Shown: piece after piece, positions 35,223 through 44,495 of the stretch
How positions within the stretch are numbered: position 1 is the stretch's first letter
How the letters are laid out: every line of letters starts with the position of its first letter
Assembly (NCBI RefSeq): GCF_022179345.1
Contig: NZ_BPQR01000022.1
Span: 1-64,000 of the forward strand
Direction of reading: 5' to 3'
Length of the DNA stretch: 64,000 nt
Source: Methylobacterium jeotgali
GTDB lineage: Bacteria > Pseudomonadota > Alphaproteobacteria > Rhizobiales > Beijerinckiaceae
Position numbers and translations under genes: made by a program
Notes under the pieces: generated by a model
The model's database searches: none
The model's input: the letters and a program-made list of their open reading frames with translations, nothing else
What the model was told of the DNA's origin: nothing

Positions 35223-36314
35223 GTGACGCTGCCGTCCCCTGCGCCGATCCGACCCTTCTCCTCGGTGGGCGCGCTCCTGGCGCTCGCCCTCTTTCCCGCC
35301 CTCGCCGGCCCTTCGCTCGCCGCCGAGGGCATGAAGCAGACCGAGGCGGCGCCTGCCGCCGCGACGGGACGGGTGCGCGACGTGCCCGCGGTCGAGGCCG
35401 TCGATCCCGCGACCCTCAAGCCCGGCGCCATCGTCTTCACCGACTATCGCGACAAGCCCGAGAACCCGGAGAGCGGACTGACCCCGTTCAAGGACTGGGC
35501 GCGCCTGCGCCCGGCCGAGGCCGCGGCGCTGACCCCCTTCGCGGGCTACAAGGAGCCCGACTATACGACCACCGTGAACGGGGTCTCGAAGCCCCGGCAC
35601 GAGGCGCTCAAGGTCTACGTCGCCAAGGCCCGCTTCGTGGTGGCGAGGCCTGCGGAGGGCATCGACCTCAACGCCTTCGCCAACCTCGCCTTCGTCCAGG
35701 CCATGGATCCGGCGATCAAGCACCGGGTTCTCAACCCCGCCGAGGTCACGCCGACCAAGGACCCGGCGGCCGCCTTCGCCCGCCGGCCCGACCGGCCCTG
35801 GTGCGCGGAGGGGCTCTGCATCGAGTCCCGCTACGACCTCGAGGGCAAGCTGCCGCTCGGCGTGCGCCTCGCCAACAAGCTTGAGGAGGGCGATCGGAAG
35901 AAGATCGCCGAGTTCGTCTCCTTCCAGAGCGAGCTGCGGGTGCTGCCACCCGCCGAGGCCGCCGGGCTCTCCGAGTTCACGGGCGTCGCGACGCCGGTGA
36001 CGGGCGCCCTCAGGCAGACGATCTTCTGGGTGAACCAGATCTTGCGTTTTGGCACCTTCCTTGCCGTGGTCCAGCCGGTGCCGGGCGATCCGCAGCGCGC
36101 GGTGGTGAGCGTCTCCATGGCGCTCGCGGTCAAGGCCGACGTGCTCGACCGCAAGGCCGAGTACGCCCGCGTGCCGGTGCTCAAGAACCTGCTCCCGGCA
36201 CAGGTGCTGATGGGCAATTCGAGCTTCAACACCGGCTCGTCGATCAGCGCCGGCCTGCCGACCTACGCCCGCAACCGCGTCGCCGCCTTCGCCGACGCGC
36301 TCGCCAGGCGCTGA
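35223..36314 (+). CDS. exported protein of unknown function
   Basis: A 363-residue protein from a GTG at 35223, 59 bp after the penicillin-binding protein gene. A signal peptide covers about residues 1-36 (hydrophobic ALLALALFPALAGPSLAA). The mature part has two Cys close together (RPWCAEGLCIESRY, near 200-206), a likely disulfide, and a beta-rich look. No family recognised. The close spacing suggests co-transcription with the cell-wall gene, and the convergent terminator at 36331-36360 ends the unit. Confidence 0.65.
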   Translation: MTLPSPAPIRPFSSVGALLALALFPALAGPSLAAEGMKQTEAAPAAATGRVRDVPAVEAVDPATLKPGAIVFTDYRDKPENPESGLTPFKDWARLRPAEAAALTPFAGYKEPDYTTTVNGVSKPRHEALKVYVAKARFVVARPAEGIDLNAFANLAFVQAMDPAIKHRVLNPAEVTPTKDPAAAFARRPDRPWCAEGLCIESRYDLEGKLPLGVRLANKLEEGDRKKIAEFVSFQSELRVLPPAEAAGLSEFTGVATPVTGALRQTIFWVNQILRFGTFLAVVQPVPGDPQRAVVSVSMALAVKADVLDRKAEYARVPVLKNLLPAQVLMGNSSFNTGSSISAGLPTYARNRVAAFADALARR

Positions 36315-36330
36315 GGCGGGATCGGAAGCC

Positions 36331-36360
36331 GCCTCGGCCCCGACGAGATCGGGGCGAGGC
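36331..36360. terminator. intrinsic terminator-like hairpin between convergent genes
   Basis: GCCTCGGCCCCGA (36331-36343) pairs with TCGGGGCGAGGC (36349-36360) with one bulged G and the loop CGAGA. It starts 17 bp after the stop of the orphan gene and ends 10 bp before the end of the convergent lipoprotein gene, so it may serve both. Confidence 0.65.
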
Positions 36361-36369
36361 CAGACGGGC

Positions 36370-36588
36370 TCAGATGCCGCGGTTGCCGATCGAGGGCAGG
36401 CTCGGTGCCGTGTAGGCGCGGTTCACGTCGCGGCGGGTCTGGGTGCCGTTGGTGTCGGAGGAACGCCGGAAGGCGTCGGCGCTGAACTGCTCGGCGTAGC
36501 CGCTGCGGGAGTCATACTTGTCGGCCCCCGCGCAGGCGGCGAGCAGGCCAAGGAGGGCGACGGCGGCGGCGAAGCGGATCGGGCGCAT
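36370..36588 (-). CDS. small lipoprotein
   Basis: A 72-residue protein. The N-terminus MRPIRFAAAVALLGLLAACA is a lipoprotein signal with the lipobox LAAC (acylated Cys at 19). The mature chain is short and polar, with DKYDSRSGYAEQFSADAFRR and a C-terminal AYTAPSLPSIGNRGI. No family recognised. Probably anchored to the inner leaflet of the outer membrane. Confidence 0.65.
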   Translation of the reverse strand: MRPIRFAAAVALLGLLAACAGADKYDSRSGYAEQFSADAFRRSSDTNGTQTRRDVNRAYTAPSLPSIGNRGI

Positions 36589-36903
36589 GGATTCAAGGGC
36601 TCTCGTTCGGTCCCGGCCGGTGGTGCTGCCGGGCCCCTGCTCCCGTCAAGCGCGGGGTGCGCGACGGTCTCGTGATCCTGCATCGCAGAAATCCGATGTA
36701 TCGCGTTGGCCTCGCTCGGCTTATCGCGTCGAGCGCCGATGAAGATGCGAAGGACATTCTAACGCGTTGCATGCAGAGTGATGTCGCCGGGCCACGGAAA
36801 ACACACCACTTCGGCGCGTTTCCGTGGGCGGGACGGGCGATTCAGCCGGTTCCGGCCCCGCCGCTCTGGCGGCCCGCCGGGCAATCGGCCAAGACTGGCC
36901 CCG
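36589..36903. other. intergenic stretch with no supported gene
   Basis: The 315 bp between the lipoprotein gene (divergent) and the 81-residue orphan gene hold no convincing frame. The centre (36660-36800) is less GC-rich than the surroundings and could carry divergent promoters, but I see no -35/-10 pair that I would defend. Confidence 0.4.
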
Positions 36904-37149
36904 ATGAGCAACGTGCTTCCCTTCCGCCGGCCCGAGCCCGTGCGCCTCGCCCGCTGCGAGGTCGTCTCCGTCGCGGGCGATCTCCTCGACGTGCTGGAGC
37001 GTCTCGAGGATCTCAGCGCCCGGGCCGCCGCCATGGGCCGCCCGCCCCGCGAGGTCGAGTGTACGGTGCAGAACCTCCTCGATGCGGTGGGCGCCGTCGA
37101 GCGCGCCCTCGACTGCATCGGCGAGGGCGACGAGGCGGGGCGGGGCTGA
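36904..37149 (+). CDS. small cytoplasmic protein of unknown function
   Basis: An 81-residue protein from the ATG at 36904 (MSNVLPFRRPEPVRLARCEV). A longer reading to 36778 would add a low-complexity Arg-rich segment and is less likely. The chain is helical with heptad-like Leu/Ala spacing (VAGDLLDVLERLEDLSARAA, then VQNLLDAVGAVERALDCIG). The opening SNVLPFRRP is common among small alphaproteobacterial orphan proteins. No function is known to me. Confidence 0.55.
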   Translation: MSNVLPFRRPEPVRLARCEVVSVAGDLLDVLERLEDLSARAAAMGRPPREVECTVQNLLDAVGAVERALDCIGEGDEAGRG

Positions 37150-37266
37150 TCCCGACGGCGGTGCATCTGGTATACAGGACCGGGAACCCTCAATCCTGAG
37201 CGTTCGTTAAGGCCCCCGAGAGCCGCGGCTTGGCCGCACGGCATCCGTCAATTCCGGGGGGATCCC

Positions 37267-37947
37267 ATGCCCATGCGTCTGCCGATGCGCCTCGACGCGC
37301 GGTCCATCGCCCTGCGCGCGGGCGTCGCCGCCCTCCTCGGGGGATGCCTCGTCGTGCTGCCCTCGGTCGGCGTCCGGGCCCAGGGCGCCGGACTCGGCGG
37401 CCTGTTCGACCAGCTCTTCGGCGCGCCGCCCCGCCAGGTCGAGGCGCCGCCGTCGGCCGCGCCCGCCTTCCAGGAGCAGTATCGCCGCCGCCTGCGCTCG
37501 GCGAGCCGCCCGCGCCACCGCTACGCGGCGCTCAACGTCTCGGAGCCCCTCAGCCTGCGCATCGGCGACCGTCAGAAGCCCCTCGACATGAAGAACGGCG
37601 CCGCCGCCGCCCTCCTCCGGGACGAGACCCTGCGGCCGGGCGACATCGTCATCCTGAAGACCGGCGCGCGGGTCTACACCGGCTCGGCCGGCGGCAAGCG
37701 GACGATGCGCGACTTCGAGGCCGCCGACAGTTCCTCGATGGTCAGCCGCAAGACCCGGGCGCTGCTCGCGGCCATGGTCGCCCCCCGCGGCGCCCTGCCC
37801 GCGGCCGAGGCCCGGCGGGTGGCGGGCCGGGTCAACCGGATCGTGCCCAAGCAGGCCGCGCCCGCCAAGGCGGAGCCGGCCGTGGTGCAGCAGGCGGCTG
37901 CGCCGATGCGAGTCATCAACCCGTGGATCGCCAAGCCTGCGCGCTGA
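37267..37947 (+). CDS. exported protein of unknown function
   Basis: A 226-residue protein with an N-terminal signal or anchor (about 16-39, ending VGVRAQ). The mature part starts with a Pro/Ala linker. A compact domain follows at about 90-155 (YAALNVSEPLSLRIGDRQKP, then LRPGDIVILKTGARVYTG). It ends in a basic Ala/Lys-rich tail. The region GAAAALLRDETLRPGDIV hints at a small beta fold, but no family is recognised. Convergent with the PAQR gene. Confidence 0.6.
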   Translation: MPMRLPMRLDARSIALRAGVAALLGGCLVVLPSVGVRAQGAGLGGLFDQLFGAPPRQVEAPPSAAPAFQEQYRRRLRSASRPRHRYAALNVSEPLSLRIGDRQKPLDMKNGAAAALLRDETLRPGDIVILKTGARVYTGSAGGKRTMRDFEAADSSSMVSRKTRALLAAMVAPRGALPAAEARRVAGRVNRIVPKQAAPAKAEPAVVQQAAAPMRVINPWIAKPAR

Positions 37948-37979
37948 CGCGGAGTCCGGCGACGTGACCGGGATCCGGC

Positions 37980-38666
37980 TCAGGCCGCTCCGGTGAGGCT
38001 CGGGAGGCTCGCGTAGATCGTGCCGTAGTGGCAGGCGGTCGCGACGAGGACGAAGCCGTGCCAGATCGCGTTCTGGAAGGGGAGCGTCCGCCAGACGTGG
38101 AACACGACGCCGACCGAGTAGAGCACGCCGCCGAGCGCCAGCAGCCAGAGGGCGGTCGGCTGGAGGGCGGCGATCACCGACTCGTAGGCGAAGATGCCGC
38201 TCCAGCCGAGCAGCAGGTAGAGCCCGATCGAGAGCCGGTCGAAGCGGCCGGGCAAGAACAGCTTCACCGCGATGCCGATCCCGGCGACGATCCAGATGAA
38301 GGCCAGCAGCGCCGCCGCCATCGGCCCGGTCCCGACCAGGGCGACGAGGGGCGTGTAGGTCGCCGCGATCATCAGGTAGATCAGGGCGTGGTCGGCGCGC
38401 CGCAGCAGCCACTTGCGCGGGCTCACCGGGTGGAGGTTGTAGATCGCGGAGACGGCGAGCATCGAGACCATCGCTGCGGCGTAGATCGCCACCGAGGCCC
38501 GTGCCTCCCAGCCGAGATGCGTCATCGCGGCGGTGACGACCAGGGCGACGGCGCCGGTCAGGCCCAGCGCGACGCCCAGGCAGTGGATCACGCCGTCGGC
38601 CATGATCTCCCGGCGCGTGTAGTGCCACGTCAGCGTCAGAGGCCGCCCATCCGTGTCCAGGAACAT
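37980..38666 (-). CDS. hemolysin III / PAQR-family membrane protein
   Basis: A 228-residue protein with seven membrane helices. Helix 1 contains ADGVIHCLGV, helix 2-3 has SAIYNLHPVSPRKWLLRRAD, and the last helix has IWHGFVLVATACHYGTIY. These conserved His and Ser residues form the zinc site of the PAQR/hemolysin III fold, which resembles ceramidases. The enzymatic role in bacteria is not settled. Despite the family name, a toxin role is unlikely. Single gene. Confidence 0.88.
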   Translation of the reverse strand: MFLDTDGRPLTLTWHYTRREIMADGVIHCLGVALGLTGAVALVVTAAMTHLGWEARASVAIYAAAMVSMLAVSAIYNLHPVSPRKWLLRRADHALIYLMIAATYTPLVALVGTGPMAAALLAFIWIVAGIGIAVKLFLPGRFDRLSIGLYLLLGWSGIFAYESVIAALQPTALWLLALGGVLYSVGVVFHVWRTLPFQNAIWHGFVLVATACHYGTIYASLPSLTGAA

Positions 38667-38788
38667 TTCTGCCTCCCGTAACGTGCTGACGGTAATACGC
38701 TTCCGCTTAAGGCCGTTCCCTGGGGAGACTACTCACCGCAGGCAGCAGCCGCTTTTTCTGTCGATAAGGTGAAGGCGCCTCGTCCCGC

Positions 38789-39937
38789 TCAGGCGTGGTG
38801 CGCCGCCAGCCCCTCGTATCCGAAGGGCACCGCGGCCTCCGGCCGGCCCCGCAGCGGCGCCCGGACGCCGTAGGCAAGCCGGGCGTGGACGACGGCCATC
38901 ACCAGCACCGCCATGGCGAAGACCTGGTGGGTGAGCGCCGCGTGGAGCGGCACGGCGAGCAGCAGCGTCGCGATGCCGAGCCCGGCCTGGGCGAGCGCCA
39001 GCCCGGCGATGCCCGCCGCCCGCCGGGCGGCGCCTCCCGCGCCGAGGGTCAGGCGCGCGTCGAGCGCGTGCAGCAGCGCGACGGCCAGCAGCAGGTAGGC
39101 GACGAGCCGGTGGTTGAGCTGCACCAGGGCGTGGTTGTCGATGAAGTTCTCGATCATCGGCCTGACTGCGAAGAGCACGTCGGCCGGCGGAACCAGCATC
39201 CCGTCCATGCTCGGCCAGGTGTTGTAGACGAGCCCCGCCCGCGAGCCGGCCACGAGCCCGCCGAGGAAGATCTGGAGAAGGACGAGGACGGGCAGCGCCA
39301 GCGCCGTCCGACGCAGCCGCGCGGAAGCGAGCGGCGACACGGCGGCGGGCCGGATGCCGGCGGCGAGCCAGACGAGGCCGGCGAGGATCAGGCTCGCGAG
39401 CGTCAGGTGGATCGCGAGCTTCAGGGGCGCGACCGCGGTCATGCCGGGTTGGAGCCCGGAGGCGACCATGATCCAGCCGACCGTCCCCTGGAGGGCGCCG
39501 AGGAGCCCGAGCCCGAGCAGGCCGAGGAGCAGCCGCCGGGAGAGATCGCCCCGCCACCAGAACCAGGCGAAGGGCAGGAAGAAGGCCAGCCCGACGAAGC
39601 GGCCGAGCTGCCGGTGCGCCCATTCCCACCAGTAGAGCACCTTGAAGTCGGCGAGGCCGAGACCCTGGTTCAGGATACGGTACTGGGGGGTGTCGCGGTA
39701 CTTGTCGAACTCCGCCGCCCAGTCGGCGGCCGAGAGCGGGGGCACCATGCCCGTCACCGGCCGCCACTCGGTGATCGAGAGGCCCGACCCGGTGAGCCGC
39801 GTGGCGCCGCCGAGCGCCACCATGCCGACGACGAGGAGGGCCAGCGTGTAGAGCCAGATCCGCACCGGCCGGCGGGATGGTTCGGAGCCCGGCACGGAGC
39901 GGGGGGCAGGCTGGAGTTCGAGGGCGCTGGCGGTCAC
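38789..39937 (-). CDS. ctaA: heme A synthase (COX15/CtaA type 2)
   Basis: I start at the GTG at 39937 (VTASALELQP), giving 382 residues; the frame to 40120 adds only Arg/Pro-rich sequence and runs against the divergent gene. Eight membrane helices in two four-helix halves carry the paired heme-ligand histidines: WEWAHRQLGRFVG and LAIHLTLASL in the first half, LNHRLVAYLLL and ALTHQVFAMAV in the second. TRLTGSGLSITEWRPVTG is the family signature. It oxidises the methyl group of heme O to a formyl group, making heme A for terminal oxidases. This supports a heme-A-containing oxidase in this organism. Confidence 0.92.
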   Translation of the reverse strand: MTASALELQPAPRSVPGSEPSRRPVRIWLYTLALLVVGMVALGGATRLTGSGLSITEWRPVTGMVPPLSAADWAAEFDKYRDTPQYRILNQGLGLADFKVLYWWEWAHRQLGRFVGLAFFLPFAWFWWRGDLSRRLLLGLLGLGLLGALQGTVGWIMVASGLQPGMTAVAPLKLAIHLTLASLILAGLVWLAAGIRPAAVSPLASARLRRTALALPVLVLLQIFLGGLVAGSRAGLVYNTWPSMDGMLVPPADVLFAVRPMIENFIDNHALVQLNHRLVAYLLLAVALLHALDARLTLGAGGAARRAAGIAGLALAQAGLGIATLLLAVPLHAALTHQVFAMAVLVMAVVHARLAYGVRAPLRGRPEAAVPFGYEGLAAHHA

Positions 39938-40076
39938 GGGGTCTCTGCGGAGCGGTTCCGGATGGCCGGGAGTGGTAGGCAATGGCGGCCGGCGGGGCAA
40001 CGGCCGTCCGTGACGCGGGGGGCGTTGCCTTCGGGGGCGGCGGGCGCTAGCCCGGCCGCCGGAGAGGACATAAGCC

Positions 40077-40283
40077 ATGCGCCGCCGCACGCGGACCCTG
40101 ATCGGGACCTTCGCCATCATCGGCTTCGTGATGATCTACGCGCCCCTCGCCATGGCGCTCGCCGACAGCCGCATCTCGCAGACGCCGCCGGCCGTGCAGA
40201 CGGTGATCTACTGCATCCTCGGCATCGCCTGGATCTTCCCGCTGATGCCCCTGATCAAGTGGATGGAGCGGCCGGACCGCTGA
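40077..40283 (+). CDS. DUF2842 small membrane protein
   Basis: A 68-residue protein with two helices (about 8-29 and 40-60) separated by SRISQTPPAVQT, ending LIKWMERPDR. This matches the DUF2842 family of alphaproteobacteria. GGAGAGGACATAAGCC supplies the ribosome-binding site. Divergent from ctaA. Function unknown. Confidence 0.85.
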   Translation: MRRRTRTLIGTFAIIGFVMIYAPLAMALADSRISQTPPAVQTVIYCILGIAWIFPLMPLIKWMERPDR

Positions 40284-40392
40284 AGGCGGCGCCCCGGCGG
40301 GACGGCGGGCCCGCAACCCTCGATTTCGCCGCAGTCGGGGACGAGAAGCGGGCGCTTCCCCGACGCCGCTCCGACCGGACCCTCCCCGCCCG

Positions 40393-40758
40393 ATGACCCG
40401 CCCGTCGCGCCTCGCGCCCGTCCTCCTCGCGCTCGCCCTCGTTCCCGCCTCCGCTCTCGCCGCGCCGCGCTCCATCGGCGACTGCGAGAGCCTCAAGAAC
40501 GACCTCGCCTTCAACCAGTGCCTGGCGATGTTCGGGCCGGAGGCGAAGCTGATCACCGGCGGCGACGGCGGGAGCGGCGGGGCCGCCTCGATGCCCGCCG
40601 CCACGGCCTCGGCGGCCGCCACCACCGAGGAGCCTCCCGCCGAGACCCGCCGCAGCCGCTACGGGCGCCGGAGCTGGGGGCATCGGGGCCGTCAGTCGAT
40701 GGCCTTCGCCGTCGGCGAGGACGCGCCGCGCTCGTATCGCCGCCGCCGCCGTCATTAG
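40393..40758 (+). CDS. exported basic protein of unknown function
   Basis: A 121-residue protein with a signal peptide (1-23, ending ALAAP). A short Cys-containing segment follows (SIGDCESLKNDLAFNQCLAM, with two Cys 13 residues apart), then a Gly/Ala/Thr linker, and an Arg-rich C-terminus (RRSRYGRRSWGHRGRQ, ending RRRRRH). No family recognised. The paired Cys and basic tail suggest a periplasmic protein that may contact the wall or DNA, but this is conjecture. Confidence 0.6.
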   Translation: MTRPSRLAPVLLALALVPASALAAPRSIGDCESLKNDLAFNQCLAMFGPEAKLITGGDGGSGGAASMPAATASAAATTEEPPAETRRSRYGRRSWGHRGRQSMAFAVGEDAPRSYRRRRRH

Positions 40759-40984
40759 AGCCGTGCCCGACCACGTTGGGTCGGGTCACTGCTCTAGCCC
40801 CTTGGTTTGCCGCGCTTTCTTGCGACGAACCGGCGTCCGCTTCTTCGGAAAGCGCTCTAAATCCCCGGTCCGTCCGGAAACGCTTCGTTACCTACGCCGA
40901 AGGATCGCTCCCCGCCGTCCACTCCGGTTTACCCGCCCGGGCGCTAAAGGAGTCCGAGGGGCATCGCGCGGACGCGTGGTGCGC

Positions 40985-42193
40985 ATGGGGCGCGGAATGA
41001 CGGCGTTGGCGGAAGGGCTGGCCCAGGCTTACGGCTACGAGGCGGGTGCGGCACGGCTCCTGACCGCGGAGATCCTGCCGGATCTCGCCTCCGCGGAGGC
41101 GCTCTGGCGTCTCGTCGAGAGCGGTCCGGCGCCGCTCGGCACGCCCTATCAGCGCCTCGACTGGGTCCAGGCCTTCGCGCGCTCGGGCGCGGATCGCGGC
41201 GCCCTTCGGGTGCTCGCGATCCGCGACGCCGGCGGGCAGCCCCGCCTGCTCATGCCCCTCAGCGTCGCCCGCGAGGGCTGCGTGACGGTCGCCCGGGGCT
41301 TCGGCGGCGGCCACGCGAACTTCCACATGCCGCTCTTCGCCTCCCGCGAGGCGGCGGCGGTCTCCGCCGACGATCTCGCGGCGGCGATGATCCGCGCCGG
41401 TCGGGCGGCTTGCATCGACGTGTTCGTGCTCTCGCACCAGCCCGTGACCTGGGACGGGGCGGTCAATCCCCTGGCCCAGTGCGGCGAGCGCGCGGCGAGC
41501 GACGCCTACGGCCTCATGCTCGGCCCCGACCCCGAGAGCACCCTGAAGCGGGTGTTCAGCGCCGACGCCCGCAAGAAGCTGCGCTCCAAGGAGAAGCGCC
41601 TCGCCGAGGCGGTCGGCCCTCTGGAGTACCGCCGGGCCTCGGGCGAGGCCGGGATCCGCGCGATCCTGGACGCGTTCCACGCCCAGAAGAGCGCCCGCTT
41701 CGCGAGCCTCGGCGTGCCCGATCCCTACGCGAAGCCGGCGGTCCGCCGCTTCCTCGCCGAGGCCGTGGAGGGGGGCGCCATGGAGCTTCACGCCCTCGTC
41801 GTCCGCGAGAGCGGGCGGGTGCTCGCCACCTTCGGAGGCGCGGTGGATGCCGGCCGCTACAGCGGCATGATGACCTCGTTCGATGCCGACGCGAGCGTCG
41901 CTCGCTACAGCCCCGGCGACCTGCTGCTGTTCCACCTCGTGCGCGAGCAGGCCGAGCGCGGCCGGCGCGCCTTCGACCTCGGGGTCGGGGAGGCGCGCTA
42001 CAAGGCGAGCATCTGCGACGAGACCATCGAGATGGTGCGCGCGGTGGTGCCCGTGACGATGCGCGGGCACCTCTTCGGCCTCGCCTCGCTGGCCCGCACC
42101 CGCGCCAAGCGGCGGATCAAGGCGAGCCCGTGGATGGTGAGCCTCGTGCGGCGCGTCCGCGGGACGGGCGCCCTCAGGCTGCTGACAGCCTGA
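40985..42193 (+). CDS. CelD/BcsL-type GNAT acyltransferase
   Basis: About 402 residues from the ATG at 40985, or 398 from the ATG at 40997; both lack a strong ribosome-binding site. The C-terminal half (about 190-345) has the Acetyltransf_6 pattern: KKLRSKEKRLAEAVGPLEY, LDAFHAQKSARFASLGVPDP, and DLLLFHLVREQAERGRRAFD with DLGVGEARYK. Relatives sit in cellulose or exopolysaccharide clusters and probably modify sugar polymers. Its end overlaps the end of the convergent Wzz-type gene by 20 bp, and a Wza-type gene lies beyond, supporting an envelope-polysaccharide role. Confidence 0.75.
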   Translation: MGRGMTALAEGLAQAYGYEAGAARLLTAEILPDLASAEALWRLVESGPAPLGTPYQRLDWVQAFARSGADRGALRVLAIRDAGGQPRLLMPLSVAREGCVTVARGFGGGHANFHMPLFASREAAAVSADDLAAAMIRAGRAACIDVFVLSHQPVTWDGAVNPLAQCGERAASDAYGLMLGPDPESTLKRVFSADARKKLRSKEKRLAEAVGPLEYRRASGEAGIRAILDAFHAQKSARFASLGVPDPYAKPAVRRFLAEAVEGGAMELHALVVRESGRVLATFGGAVDAGRYSGMMTSFDADASVARYSPGDLLLFHLVREQAERGRRAFDLGVGEARYKASICDETIEMVRAVVPVTMRGHLFGLASLARTRAKRRIKASPWMVSLVRRVRGTGALRLLTA

Positions 42194-44495
42194 GGCGCAT
42201 CGGCTCCTCCGCCTCGGGCGCGGTCTCGGCCGCCGCGGCGCGCGGAGCGCCGGGACCCCGCGCCACCAGCACCTGTCCCGCGCCCGCGGCCTCCGCGACC
42301 CCGTAGAGGGCGACGAGGCGCAGGTCGTCGGCGGGGGCGTCGGAGACGAGCACCACGCTGTCCATGTGGGCGGCGATCGCTTCGAGAACCGCCTCGTCGA
42401 GGGCCCCCATGCGGCAGACGACCCAGGGGTAGGCCTCCGGCATCGCCTCCAGGCAGATCGCCAGGGATTCGGGCTCCTCGTCGAGGATCTCGGTCTCGAC
42501 GAAGCCGCGGCCGATCCGGTGCAGCCGCGAGCCCTCGGCCGGCTGGATCGCGTCCACGAAGTCGGCGGTGCCGGCCACGAGGTCGGTGAGCCCCGGCGCG
42601 TCGCCGTCGAGGGCGGGCGTCGAGAGGTCGACGCAGAGCGCCGGGCCGCGCTCGGCCAGCGTCCGCGCGAGGTTCTCGCCGAGGGAGGCCGCCGCATCGC
42701 GGGGGGTGAGCTCGACCACGAGGACCGTGCGGCCCGCCGCCTCGCGGGGACCGGCCTCCAGGCGGCCGATGAGGCTGGCGAGCGCGAGGGGATCGGCGGC
42801 CTCGGCCTGCGCGGTCTCGGGCTCCGAGGAGGCCTTCGCCGGCGCGGACACGCGAGCGGGTTCGGCGGCGGCGGTCTCGATGCCGGCGGGCTCGGCCTCC
42901 GTCACCGGAGCGGGGGCCTCGGCGGCGATGCGGGCCGCCTCGGCTTCGGCCGGATCGGGGAAGGCGCGGAAGACCGGGGGCGCGGCCTCGGGGAACAGGA
43001 AGGGCTCCCGGGCCTGGGCCTGCGGGGCCGCCTCGGCGGTCTCCTCCGTGCGGAGGGCGACGGGCTCGGGACGGCGGCGGCCGGCGAGGGCGAGCGCCGT
43101 CGAGACCAGGAAGGCGGCGAGCATCGCCAGGGCGAGCGTCGTCAGCCGGTCGGGGAAGGAGGGGTGCTGGGGCGCCACCGCCCGCGAGACGAGGCGCGCA
43201 TCCGCCGGCAGAGCGCCCTCCCCGTCCCGGATGGCCGCATCGCGCAAGCGGGCGAGGACGGTCTCGAGCTGGTCGCGCTGGGCCTTGGCCTCGCGCTCGA
43301 GGGCGCGCAGCTGCGCCTCGCTGCCGGTGCCCTTGGCGACGACGTCGCGCTGGCCGTCGACCGCCGCCTGGAGGCTCTCGGCCCGGGCGCCGGCGATGCG
43401 GGCGTCGTTCTCGAGGGTGCGCCCGATCCGCTCGGCCGCCGCCTTGATCTGCCCGTCGAGCTCGGCGATCTGCGCGGTCAGCTCCTTGATGCGCGGGTGC
43501 GCGGGCAGGAGCGTCTGCGACTCGAGGGCGAGGCGGGCGCGCAGCGCGATGCGGCTCTCCACCGTGCGCCGGATGAGGTCGTTGTCGGCGACGTCCGGGA
43601 TCTCGAAGGCGCGCCCGTCCTTGATCATCTCCTTGATCGCCTTGACGCGGCCCGTCAGGTCGGCGCGCTGGGTCCGGGCCTGGGCGAGCTGGTTCGAGAG
43701 GTCGGCGAGCTGCTGGCCGGTGAGCGGCTGGCCGGCGCCGCCGGCGGCGGCGAGCCCGTGCTTGACCCGGTAGGCCTCGGCCTTCGCCTCGGCCTCGGCG
43801 GCGCGATTGCGCAGCGTCTCGACGCTGCCGCCGAGCCAGGTCGTGGCGTTGCGCGCGGAATCGAGACGCGTCGCCTGGAGCGAGGCGAGGTAGAGCTCGG
43901 CCGCAGCGTTGGCGCCGGCGGCGGCGAGCTCGGGATCGCGGGAGGTGAAGGCCACCGACAGCACCCGCGAGCGCCCGGCGGGCTGCACGGAAAGCCGCTC
44001 GGAATAGGCGTCGAGAACCCGCTCCTCGGCGGAGCGGCCCTGCCGGTCGCGGCCGATGCCGGCGAGCGCGAGCGCCCGGTCGAGGAGCCCCGGCTCCGCG
44101 ACGCTCGCGTCGAACTCCGGGTTGCCGACGAGGTTGAGCCGGCGCACCGCCTCGCGGGCGAGGTCGCGGGACATCGCCACCTGCGCCTGGCTCGCCACGG
44201 CCTGGTCGTCGAGGGGCGCGCCGCGCTCGCCGCCGCGGCCGGAGGCGCCCTCGCGGGCCTCCAGAAGCAGCTTCGCCTCGCCGGTGTAGCGGGGCGGCAG
44301 CGCCTGCACGACGGCGAGCGTCGCGGCGCCCACGGCGAGCGTCGGAAGCAGGATGCGCGCCCAGGACCGGAGCAGGGTCCGCCCGAGGGCGCCCGCCGCG
44401 AGGCCCTTCGCGCCCTGGCGGGCGGCCTTCGGACGGCCCCCGGCAGGGCCGGGCGCGGCGGCGGAGAAGGGCGCGGGGCGCGTGAGGCGGGGCAT
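42174..44495 (-). CDS. Wzz/ExoP-type polysaccharide co-polymerase with degenerate kinase domain
   Basis: A 773-residue inner-membrane protein. The Wzz region has helix 1 (about 47-66), a long periplasmic coiled-coil part (about 170-430, with ALESQTLLPAHPRIKELTAQ) and helix 2 (about 448-470, after APQHPSFPDRL). An Ala/Glu/Pro-rich linker leads to a BY-kinase-like domain (about 590-760). Where a Walker A (GEGKST type) is expected, it reads VVELTPRDAAASLGENLA, so ATP binding is probably lost. There is no C-terminal Tyr cluster. It should control chain length or export of a polysaccharide with the divergent Wza-type protein. Confidence 0.8.
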   Translation of the reverse strand: MPRLTRPAPFSAAAPGPAGGRPKAARQGAKGLAAGALGRTLLRSWARILLPTLAVGAATLAVVQALPPRYTGEAKLLLEAREGASGRGGERGAPLDDQAVASQAQVAMSRDLAREAVRRLNLVGNPEFDASVAEPGLLDRALALAGIGRDRQGRSAEERVLDAYSERLSVQPAGRSRVLSVAFTSRDPELAAAGANAAAELYLASLQATRLDSARNATTWLGGSVETLRNRAAEAEAKAEAYRVKHGLAAAGGAGQPLTGQQLADLSNQLAQARTQRADLTGRVKAIKEMIKDGRAFEIPDVADNDLIRRTVESRIALRARLALESQTLLPAHPRIKELTAQIAELDGQIKAAAERIGRTLENDARIAGARAESLQAAVDGQRDVVAKGTGSEAQLRALEREAKAQRDQLETVLARLRDAAIRDGEGALPADARLVSRAVAPQHPSFPDRLTTLALAMLAAFLVSTALALAGRRRPEPVALRTEETAEAAPQAQAREPFLFPEAAPPVFRAFPDPAEAEAARIAAEAPAPVTEAEPAGIETAAAEPARVSAPAKASSEPETAQAEAADPLALASLIGRLEAGPREAAGRTVLVVELTPRDAAASLGENLARTLAERGPALCVDLSTPALDGDAPGLTDLVAGTADFVDAIQPAEGSRLHRIGRGFVETEILDEEPESLAICLEAMPEAYPWVVCRMGALDEAVLEAIAAHMDSVVLVSDAPADDLRLVALYGVAEAAGAGQVLVARGPGAPRAAAAETAPEAEEPMRLRLSAA

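Noticed and set aside
37980-38666. A haemolytic toxin
   Set aside because: The name hemolysin III is historical; the protein is a seven-helix PAQR member and nothing suggests a toxin.
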